Shown: positions 1-6,036 of the stretch, one piece after another
Numbering within the stretch: position 1 is the first letter of the stretch
Layout: every line of letters starts with the position of its first letter
Assembly: GCA_013360215.1 (NCBI GenBank)
Contig: JABWCP010000053.1
Location: forward strand, 1 to 6,036
Reading direction: 5' to 3'
DNA length: 6,036 bases
Source of the DNA: a bacterium
Lineage (GTDB): Bacteria > CLD3 > SB21
The notes under the pieces: model-generated
What the model was told of the DNA's origin: nothing
Database searches by the model: none
What the model saw: only the letters and a program-made list of their open reading frames with translations
Program-made: the position numbers and the translations under genes

Positions 1-258
1 GCTGTTCACAACCAGCGTGTCACGGCTTATGCCAAACACTGTCGGAGCGAATTGTACATCCACATAAAGCGTATCGCCGCTAAACAATGTATCCGGCAAA
101 CTCATACTACCGATTTCAAAATACGCACTCATATTCGTCACGCCTTGCACGATCACCGCACCGCCTGTAGCATAAAGTTTGATGTTCGCTTGCGCGCTAT
201 CGCTTACAGCGACATTACCAAAATCATAACTTGACGGTATCGCCACCAGTGTACCCGG
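1..258 (-). other. ASH Ig-fold repeat 6, cut by the window edge
   Basis: 86 residues are visible: PGTLVAIPSSYDFGNVAVSD, AQANIKLYATGGAVIVQG, FEIGSMSLPDTLFSGDTL and VDVQFAPTVFGISRDTLVVN, with the last strand missing. The frame is still open at position 1, so the protein continues, with further repeats or a C-terminal sorting or anchor domain. The V-x-F-x-P strand is the classic form here (VQFAPTVFG). Confidence 0.83.
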
Positions 259-3200
259 CACGCCAATACCATCCAGTGTTATATTCATACCACCGTTAGT
301 CGCATTGCTGCTAACACGCAGCGTATCCGTTTCGATACCAAAGACACCTGCATTATACTGTATCGTTACACTCAGTGTATCGCCTGCGTACAACGTCGAA
401 GGCCCTGTCGCCGATACTACCTGGAATGCCGGACCGGCCAGCGTACTGCTTACCGTTACGGCACCACCCTGACTGTAAAACTTGATCGTCTGCTGTGCAT
501 TCTGACCAACCTGTACATTACCAAAATTCAGCGCTCCGCTACTCGCCAGCAGCGTGCCTGATGCACCTGTACCTGAGAATGCTACAGTATATGTTGATGC
601 GAACGAGTTATTCGTAAGCTTCAGTGTGTCCAGAGTCGTCGTAAACGTCGTCGGTTTATAACGTATCGTATACACCAACGTATCACCGCTGAAAAGAACA
701 CTCGGACCACTCTCCGAAACAATCGTATAACCGCCGCCATTGAGTGCGCTGCCGCTTACGGCGACTGCACCACCATTGCTGGCCAGTTTGATCACCGCAT
801 CCATACTATCACCTACAGCCACATTGCCAAAATCATAACTTGAAGGCAATGCCACCAGAGTTCCCGACACGCCTGTACCTGAGAGCGCGACCGTATATGT
901 CGAAGTTACCGAGTTATTCGTAATCTTCAACGTATCGAGAGTCGTCGTAAACGTCGTCGGTTTATAGCGTATCGTATATACCAGCGTATCACCTGAATAC
1001 AATGTTGATGGGCCGATCGAAGATACGATCGAATAACCGCCACCATTGAGTGCAGTGCCGCTCACTGCAACCGCACCACCATTGCTGGCCAGCTTAATCA
1101 CCGCATCCATACTATCGCCTACGGCTACATTACCAAAATCATAACTTGAAGGCAATGCAACCAAAGTTCCCGGGATACCTGTGCCCAAAAGCTCTACCAT
1201 CAGCGGAGATGAATTCTGACCATTGTGATTGACCGATATCGTATCGCGTTCAATTCCAAACACATTAGCATGATATTTTGCATACACCCGCATAGTGTCA
1301 GTCAAACCGAGAAACGTAGGACCGCTAACGGAATCAATATCAAACGAGCCACCGGCCAACATCGATGGCATACCGCTGATCAGCACGTTACCGCTTACAG
1401 CAAACAATTTAACTTCCGTTATGGATGAAGAGTCACCGACAGGAATATTACCAAAGTCGGGATTGACCACAAAGGCACCCAATGTACCGGAAACACCCGT
1501 GCCATAAACTGCAACATGTGTTATTGATTCGTCGGCATCATTGCTTATAATGGTGACCGAATCTGCATAACTGCTAAATCCATCCGGCAAGAAACGAACA
1601 ACCAGTTTGACAGAATCGCCCGGAGTTAATGTGAGATTATTGGGCAGGGTATCCACAATTGTAAATTGGGGACTCCCGCTCTCAATTGAAAGCGAAGTAA
1701 TATCCAGAGCGCCGGCGCCAATATTTTTTACAAATACTGTATCTATCTGACCGTTACCACTCAATATCCCGCCGTAATCTAAGTACGTGCCGGTCAAAGT
1801 ATATACGACGATCTCCGGTTGCGGTGCAAATGGCATCGAAAACGCCGAGGTACCCTGCGCACTATCCTGCATAGCCGTAATCGCAGTACCTGCAGGAATA
1901 TTTACTTTCAACGACCAGTCGCCAGACGCATTGGCCGTCGTCGTACCAAGGGTAAAGCGACCTTGGTTAGCGGAATCAGCAAACACCTGAATAAAGGCGT
2001 TAGGTGAAGCCTTGCCATACACGGTCGAATCCGTTCCGACAGAAGTAATCTGCGGGGGCACGATATCGCTTTGAGTACCTGTTTCTAAATAGAAGCCATT
2101 ACCGTTTCCAAAAATCACATTATCGCGCACAATGATACTGTCCGTTCCAGAATTCAGCATCGCAATCGCATTGGTGCTGCTATAGGCGATTGTGTTTCCG
2201 ATGATCGAATCGCGCGATGCTCCGCTGCTAAGATTGATAGCGTCGCTGGTATTGCCCAGATTTTCCGTACCTGTTACATCCGTACCTATATAGTTACCCT
2301 GAATTTTGTTTTCAGCACTCTTGATAATCCACACACCATAGTTGGCAGACGCTGAAATTATATTCCGTTCAGCCGCCGTAGCGCCGCCGATCAGATTAAG
2401 TCGGGGTGAACCGGAACCGCCTTCATTAATTGTAACTCCGACACCGTTACCGATTGCCGCCATTCCATTGATATCGGTTCCGATAAAATTACCTTGGACA
2501 AGATTGGAATCCGATCCCAAATTGGTAATTTCAACGCCGCTATACGTGTTACCAGAAATCACGTTTCGTGCTCCGGCAACCGTACCGCCGATCCGATTTG
2601 CATGAGCACTATTGAGTACCACTCCGGATCCGTTGGATATCGCTGCATTACCTGCAGCGTTCGTTCCGATCAGATTACCTTGTATGATTTGCCCGCGCGT
2701 ACCAATATTACCTACGACTACAGCAGCACCATTGTTACCGGATATTACGTTACCGGCTCCCGGCAATGTGCCGCCAACGACGTTATCATGCGCTTGATTG
2801 AGAATGAATATGCCGCTCTGCGTATTGCCCAAATCAACATTTCCGTTTATATCGGTACCGATATAATTACCTTGTACCACGTTATACGCAGAGAATCCCT
2901 GCATCATAATACCGCTGTTACCATTTCCGGAAATAACATTGCGATGATTGGATGTCAATCCACCTATCGTGGTATGCATGGAATTATTATCAAGTGCAAT
3001 ACCCCACGAACCATTGCCGAGATCAGACGTACCGTTGATGTCCGTTCCGATGAGGTTTCCCCAAACGTAATTGGAATCTGTGCCCGCATCCGTAATGAGA
3101 ATACCGGTATTAGTATTACCGGAGATGACGTTTTGATTTACGCCAAGGGTATCACCGATCTCATTGTATTTGGAACCGCCGATTAAAGAAATACCGATGA

Positions 3201-6036
3201 GGTTAGGATAACCGATGATACCGGACGCATCCGTTCCGACCAAATTATCTTGTACCTTATTATAAGAACTACCGGCAATCAATATACCCGACTGCGGATG
3301 ATTGGAAATCACATTACCGATGATCTGACTTCCACCGCCGGCATCTAAAGCAATACCGTGATAGTTATTGGGGATCGTAGAATTATCCGAACCGATACCG
3401 ATGCGATTACCGCGAATCGTATTAAGAGGACCCGCCGCATAAATACCAGTACTGTCATTGCCGGCGATAATATTACTATCGACAGTCGCCATCGCAAAAA
3501 TATACACACCCAAATCTTGATTACCCAATCCGATGGTTCCGGTAGCATCCGTACCGATACGGTTATTACGTATCACCCAGTTAGCACCGGTCGAACCAAC
3601 ACCACCCCAAGCATTGTTATAGATCGTACTATTGATCACGGAGTCATTACTCGTTTGGCCGATGATACCATAACGCTGAGCATTACGAACTGTGAGGTTT
3701 TCAGCTTTACTGTTATTACCTGTAAGGCCTGCATCATCAAAGAAAATTCCAAAACGCGCCTGTGCCGAACCGTTTTGTGCATCCAGCGTCATATTTCGAA
3801 TCGTTACGTTCGGTGATTGAACACTAAATATTGTATTATCGCCAAATGGGAATGACACGCTCACCTGTACCGTATTATTATTTGTTTCACCGTCAATAAC
3901 AACCGGTCCCGAAGCATCATTGATCTCCAGATCCGAATCAATGAGTATTGTAGCATTGGAAATTGCAAAACGAATGCTATCAGCGCCTGGCAATGATGCA
4001 GCGGCGGCAATCGCTGCGCGCAACGATCCATCACCTGCGTCAGCCGTGTTTTTAACAAGTAGGGGATCAAAATCAGCAGAAACATCGGCTGAATAGCCTC
4101 CCGCCTGACCGGCACTGTCCAAAGCGCTTACACGGTAATAATAAATATTACCGACCACTGCATTCACATCAACAAACGCCGTATCTCCGGCGGCTGTCTG
4201 ATCAATCGAATCCGTAAGGGACGGAATAAATCCGGGCGTGGTGCTCCGATAAATAATGTATTTCTCCAGATCCGTCTCAGAATTGTGATGCCACGTCAAT
4301 CTCACTGAATCCGGGAAAAACGTCGTAGCCGAAATCCCGGCCACAGTCGCTGGCGCCATCGCCGCCGAAGTTACAAAATCAGCGCCATTAACTAGGTTGC
4401 CGTTGTATGCATTGGGTGAGGCATCAAGAGCTGTAGTCGAAGCAGACGGTTCATCCAAATGATAAAGCGCTACAAGCCCTACTTCATCGCCGCGATACGG
4501 TTTGGCCAAGCCGGAGGTGATTTGTGCTGGTGCCAGCGCATAATTCCAAATTGACAATTCATCAATCTGACCGTCGAAAGTTCCCCATCCGTTATTATAA
4601 CCGCCGATCCATGCGTTGACGCTTGAAATAGTTCGCGCATATGCACCGTTGGCCTGTTCAACGCCATTCACGTAGAGTCGGGCCATGCTTCCATCAAGCG
4701 TTAAAGCCACATGGGTCCACGCATTGATCGGAATCTGCCCCGATGATGTGGATACAGCACCTGATGGGAAGCCGTATTCATAGTATAATGTACCATCCGG
4801 CAAAAGCCCCAATGCAAAGCCGTCTTCATTGGTACCGGAACTTCCACGATTAGACCAAATGGCGTGTTGTTGAGCCGAAGAGGGGTTTATCCAAGCGGCT
4901 ATCGTCATAGAAGTATTTTCAAAAGTGCTAGGCAACGCAACAAATTCAGAGTTCCCAGCCTCAAGAGCCAGCGCATTGCCGGATTCAACAACTGGAACGG
5001 CGGCATCTTGAATCGAATAATTTCCAATTTGTCCCGCACTGTCTTCACCCGTAACTCGGAAGTAGTACATCTGCCCGTTTACTAAACCCGTTGCAGTAAA
5101 GGTAGTGTCGTTGACATCACCGTCTGTCGTTGTACCGATATCCGTTGTTGGGTTAGCCGTGATGCCGCTATAAACATGGTAACGGAAGAAATCGGCATCT
5201 GTATTTTTGTTCCACTTGAGTTCAACTTGACCATTATGCGCAATCGCATATACCCCGGAAGGTGCTACAGGAGCCATGGCGCCGGAAGTTACAAATACAG
5301 CATCACCGGCCAAAATTCCATTATTTATCCCATTAGACCCATCATAACTTGTGGTACCTGTCGCTTCGTCAAAGTGCCATAGACCAACAAGATTCGGTTC
5401 ATCACCTCTGTATGACCTATCTTTCGCAGATTGTATCTGCGCTTGAGAAAACGCAGTATTCCAAATACTAACTTCATCAATTTCACCATTAAAAAACTCG
5501 CTAGGGCTTCCGCCATACGAAGAAGCGCCGATCTTGTGTCTGTTTGCAGTGCTATTAAAAAGTATATTACCTGTTGTAGGCACTGTACCTATTAGGATTC
5601 CATTCTTGTACAGTCTTTTTGAGGTGCCGTCATATGTTGCTACAATATGATGCCACTTGCCCATAAATTCAGTCGGATCAATAACGATATCCAATTCGTT
5701 GTAACCCCCACCAGTATTTAGACCGAAGGTAAGCGTATTACCCGACTGAAATGATAATAACCAATCCGGTGTGGATCCTGAAAGCGGATCTTGCCTTACA
5801 ATTTCGTAATAACCGTTTACAGCATTCGGTTTGATCCATGCTTGAATCGTAATCTGGTTACTTGAACTCAGATTAATTTCATTGATGGACACATAATCGC
5901 CAGCACCATCCAATACCAACGCATTTCCGGCTTCTATAACCGGCACGACCGCATCTTCATTGGAGAATGCGCTAACCGAATTGCCCGGCCCAACAGCTGA
6001 GACTCGGAAGTAATACTGCGTGCCATTGGAAAGAGC
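1..6036 (-). CDS. Giant modular secreted/surface protein (LamG, FN3, beta-helix, ASH repeats), partial at both ends
   Basis: One stop-free minus-strand frame runs through the entire window. It was read codon by codon and gives 2012 residues without a start or stop. Residue 1 here is the codon at 6034-6036. Domains in order: FN3 tail (1-32), LamG (34-249), FN3 (254-348), LamG (350-555), FN3 (560-654), capped parallel beta-helix (661-1324), Ig-like (1325-1405), six ASH-type repeats (1407-2012, last one cut). No cysteine is seen, and the sequence is rich in Gly, Asn, Ser, Thr and Asp, as is usual for exported repeat proteins. The signal peptide would lie beyond 6036 and any sorting or anchor domain before position 1, so neither is visible. 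The role is inferred as an extracellular adhesin or carbohydrate-binding protein. No catalytic domain is recognised, and no specific gene name can be given. Confidence 0.95.
259..561 (-). other. ASH Ig-fold repeat 5
   Basis: About 101 residues: SGTLLASSGALNFGNVQVGQ, AQQTIKFYSQGGAVTVSS, FQVVSATGPSTLYAGDTL, VTIQYNAGVFGIETDTLRV and ITLDGIGV. It keeps the N-F-G-N-V-x-V-G strand and the GPSTLY-x-GDTL element seen in repeats 3 and 4. Its FGIE-x-DT ending matches repeats 2 and 6, so it combines features of both subgroups. Confidence 0.85.
562..867 (-). other. ASH Ig-fold repeat 4 (near-copy of repeat 3)
   Basis: Exactly 102 residues and the same length as repeat 3. Differences are single substitutions only, for example S for P at the first position, GYTIVSES for GYSIVSSI, SVLF for STLY, TLKL for TLKI, and AFSGTGA for ALSGTGV. 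The core strands (FGNVAVGDSMDAVIKLASNG and IRYKPTTFTTTLDTLK) are identical. The DNA also carries many silent differences. Confidence 0.88.
868..1173 (-). other. ASH Ig-fold repeat 3 (near-copy of repeat 4)
   Basis: Exactly 102 residues (306 bases): PGTLVALPSSYDFGNVAVGD, SMDAVIKLASNGGAVAVSG, GGGYSIVSSIGPSTLYSGDT, LVYTIRYKPTTFTTTLDTLK and the TYTVALSGTGV end. It has the family's FGNVAVGD first strand and the IRYKPTTF strand. It matches the next repeat without gaps at about 90 of 102 residues. Confidence 0.88.
1174..1491 (-). other. ASH Ig-fold repeat 2
   Basis: About 106 residues: SGTLGAFVVNPDFGNIPVGD at the start, then ITEVKLFAVSGNVLISG, FDIDSVSGPTFLGLTDTM, VYAKYHANVFGIERDTISV and VELLGTGI at the end. 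The D-F-G-N-x-x-V-G-D motif is the usual first strand of this family. The sequence between strands is distinct from repeats 3 and 4, so it is not part of the recent duplication. Confidence 0.85.
1492..1818 (-). other. ASH (ASPM/SPD-2/Hydin-like) Ig-fold repeat 1
   Basis: About 109 residues, the most canonical copy of the series. It has VFVKNIGAGALDITSLSI (the N-x-G-x-x-x-L-x-I strand pair), FTIVDTLPNNLTLTPGDSV, LVVRFLPDGFSSYADSVTI and SNDADESITHVAVYGTGV. These match the pattern of a strand, then pG-x-s, then V-x-F-x-P, then a final G-x-G boundary used by 'choice-of-anchor D' proteins. It differs from repeats 2-6, which share another version of the middle strands, so it looks like an older and separate member. 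Confidence 0.85.
1822..2064 (-). other. Ig-like domain following the beta-helix
   Basis: About 81 residues starting IVPPQITSVGTDSTVYGKA, with SPNAFIQVFADSANQGRF, LGTTTANASGDWSLKVNI and AITAMQDSAQGTSAFS. The P-P-x-I-T start, the V-x-G-x-A-x-P-x-A-x-I-x-V-F strand and the A-x-G-x-W-S strand are the pattern of a small bacterial Ig-like fold that often sits directly after IGTD-type helices. It is probably a C-terminal cap or a spacer between the helix and the ASH repeats. The fold assignment comes from the motif only. Confidence 0.72.
2065..3558 (-). repeat. Eight tandem IGTD beta-helix repeats
   Basis: Counting from the first residue of the IGTD motif, units begin at 3558, 3402, 3240, 3051, 2862, 2670, 2484 and 2289 (minus strand). 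The spacings are 52, 54, 63, 63, 64, 62 and 65 residues. The motif varies: IGTD in most, IGIGSD in unit 2, VGTD in unit 3 and IGTN in unit 6. Units 3-7 carry an IGG (IGD in unit 3) loop followed by NVISGN or NIISAS. Units 1, 2 and 8 lack this insertion, which explains the shorter units 1 and 2. The eighth unit degenerates into DSIIGNTIAYSS and ends the helix near 2065. Confidence 0.9.
2065..3899 (-). other. Right-handed parallel beta-helix domain (NosD/pectate-lyase-like fold)
   Basis: About 610 residues of short strands separated by Gly-Asn turns. After irregular first coils (VTIRNMTLDAQNG, KAENLTVRNAQRYGI, DSVINSTIYNN) come eight units opening with a GN-x-IGTD type motif, each about 52-65 residues, which suits roughly three coils of about 20 residues. 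Typical unit motifs are IGTDINGT, LGN, GI-x-I, N-x-IGG, RNVISGN, GI-x-I and N-x-VQGN. Related folds include polysaccharide lyases, NosD-like proteins and adhesin stalks. No lyase active-site arrangement could be recognised, so a binding or structural role is as likely as an enzymatic one. Confidence 0.9.
3900..4056 (-). other. N-terminal cap of the beta-helix (SLR-type lead-in)
   Basis: The phrase VKNTADAGDGSLRAAIA, followed by an alanine-rich stretch and LPGADSIRFAI, matches the lead-in commonly found before bacterial parallel beta-helices: a short strand, the D-x-G-x-G-S-L-R-x-A-I turn, a small helix, then G-x-D-x-I-x-F. The next strands (ATILIDSDLEI and GPVVIDGE) start the first coils. This is family knowledge applied to a clear motif. 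It is not catalytic. Confidence 0.8.
4075..4359 (-). other. Fibronectin type III domain 3
   Basis: About 95 residues with the FN3 pattern: MAPATVAGISA, VRLTWHHN, TDLEKYIIYRSTTPGF, DTAFVDVNAVVGNIYYYRV and SALDSAGQAGGYS. The LTW tryptophan and the Y-Y-R-V strand are in the expected places. Unlike the other two FN3 ends it does not lead into a further LamG domain. It runs directly into the cap of the beta-helix, so it marks the change from binding modules to the helix. Confidence 0.88.
4372..4989 (-). other. LamG / concanavalin A-like lectin domain 2
   Basis: About 206 residues with the same landmarks as the first LamG domain: SGNALALEAGNSEFV, MTIAAWINP, INAWTHVALTLDG, ARLYVNGVEQA, WIGGYNN, FDGQIDELSIWN, then YRGDEVGLVALYHLDE and the NAYNGNLVNGADFV end. 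It is clearly homologous to domain 1 but well diverged in the loops, so the duplication is not recent. A distinct ligand for each copy is possible but cannot be shown here. Confidence 0.88.
4993..5277 (-). other. Fibronectin type III domain 2
   Basis: About 95 residues between the two LamG domains. Visible FN3 features are the N-terminal proline-rich strand (MAPVAPSGVYA), the tryptophan strand VELKWNKN, the DADFFRYHVY strand, the TGLVNGQMYYFRV strand containing the conserved Y-x-F-R-V, and the EDSAGQIGNYS turn. It is probably a rigid spacer. Together with LamG domain 1 it forms a module that is repeated next to it. Confidence 0.88.
5290..5937 (-). other. LamG / concanavalin A-like lectin domain 1 (Laminin_G_3 type)
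   Basis: About 216 residues with the usual landmarks in order: GNALVLDGAGDYV at the first strand, ITIQAWIKP, the GKWHHIVATYDG strand-turn, RLYKNGILIGT, KIGAS, the FNGEIDEVSIWN motif, and the closing LVGLWHFDEATG followed by an NNGILAGDA stretch. This is the jelly-roll fold common in surface proteins, which binds glycans or proteins and often calcium. The ligand cannot be read from sequence. It is followed after a short TSGAMAP linker by an FN3 domain. By eye this part is somewhat richer in A+T than the 3' end of the gene. Confidence 0.88.
5941..6036 (-). other. Fibronectin type III domain, C-terminal part only
   Basis: The first 32 residues match the end of an FN3 fold: the phrase LSNGTQYYFRVSAVGPGN has the typical G-x-x-Y-Y-F-R-V strand, followed by SAFSNEDAVVPV, which leads into the next domain. 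The same closing pattern (NGQMYYFRV and DAAVPVV) ends the next FN3 domain, so this is probably the tail of an earlier LamG-FN3 module lying outside the window. FN3 domains in bacterial exported proteins mostly act as spacers or weak glycan-binding modules. Confidence 0.8.

Larger units (their letters stand above)
562..1173 (-). repeat. Tandem 306-base direct repeat coding ASH repeats 3 and 4
   Basis: Two head-to-tail units of 306 bases (562-867 and 868-1173) align without insertion or deletion. Stretches such as the one coding for PTTFTTTLDTLK and the one around 829-860 and 1135-1166 are almost identical in DNA. Others differ mainly at third codon positions. This is an in-frame unit duplication inside the gene. 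Confidence 0.88.

Noticed and set aside
2494-3186. A 230-residue plus-strand open frame across the beta-helix region
   Set aside because: It lies antisense to the helix repeats, its translation has no recognisable domain, and its openness follows from the repeated GN-x-IGTD and NVISGN codons on the other strand. It is a shadow.
2065-3558. Possible CRISPR-like or intergenic repeat array, given the regular spacing of about 190 bases
   Set aside because: The repeats are in phase with the reading frame, conserved as protein rather than as exact DNA, and fit beta-helix coils. There are no short identical direct repeats with unique spacers.
3358-3816. A 152-residue plus-strand open frame
   Set aside because: It is antisense to the first helix coils, and its Thr/Ile/Arg-rich translation is the mirror of Asn/Gly/Asp codons. 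No ribosome binding site or domain was seen.
3861-4115. An 84-residue minus-strand open frame in another phase
   Set aside because: It overlaps the end of FN3 domain 3 and the helix cap, which are far better supported in the main frame. The translation is not protein-like.
5107-5142. A D-G-D-V-N-D phrase resembling a calcium-binding or dockerin loop
   Set aside because: It falls in the middle of FN3 domain 2, directly before the TGLVNGQ strand, with no second half of a dockerin. It is an ordinary acidic FN3 loop.
5398-5412. YRGDE phrases in both LamG domains (the second near 4486-4500), which look like an integrin-binding RGD
   Set aside because: The phrase sits at the same place in both LamG copies, just before the closing strand, where this family often has a G-D-E-x-x-L-V pattern. 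It is better explained by fold conservation than by host-cell binding.

Overview
The whole window lies inside one very large protein-coding gene on the minus strand. The minus-strand frame whose codons fill positions 1-3, 4-6 and so on up to 6034-6036 has no stop across all 2012 codons. It reads as one continuous modular protein. Neither the start codon nor the stop codon is in the window: the N-terminus lies beyond position 6036 and the C-terminus lies before position 1. I found no second gene, RNA gene, promoter, terminator, mobile element or CRISPR array. Every other open frame is a shadow of this one.

Layout in coding order, from right to left: the tail of a fibronectin type III (FN3) domain (6036-5941); a LamG/concanavalin A-like domain (5937-5290); FN3 (5277-4993); a second LamG domain (4989-4372); FN3 (4359-4075); a right-handed parallel beta-helix with an N-terminal cap (4056-2065), carrying eight GN-x-IGTD type repeats; one Ig-like domain of the kind that often follows such helices (2064-1822); then a row of six ASPM/SPD-2/Hydin-like (ASH, 'choice-of-anchor D' type) Ig-fold repeats (1818-1), the last cut by the window edge. 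The LamG-FN3 pair is itself a duplicated module of 316 residues. The third and fourth ASH repeats are near-copies.

The product is most likely a secreted or cell-surface protein. The LamG domains are candidate glycan or ligand binders, the beta-helix is a candidate polysaccharide-binding or stalk element, and the FN3 and ASH repeats act as spacers. There is not one cysteine in the 2012 residues read. This architecture is common in the Bacteroidota/Ignavibacteriota/Chlorobi group and in uncultured candidate phyla (KSB1, Zixibacteria, Calditrichota and similar), where such proteins often end in a type IX secretion sorting domain. That taxonomic reading is inference from architecture alone, and the C-terminal end that would test it is outside the window.

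I see no evidence for a new multi-gene system. The points of interest concern how this giant protein is built and how its repeats have expanded.
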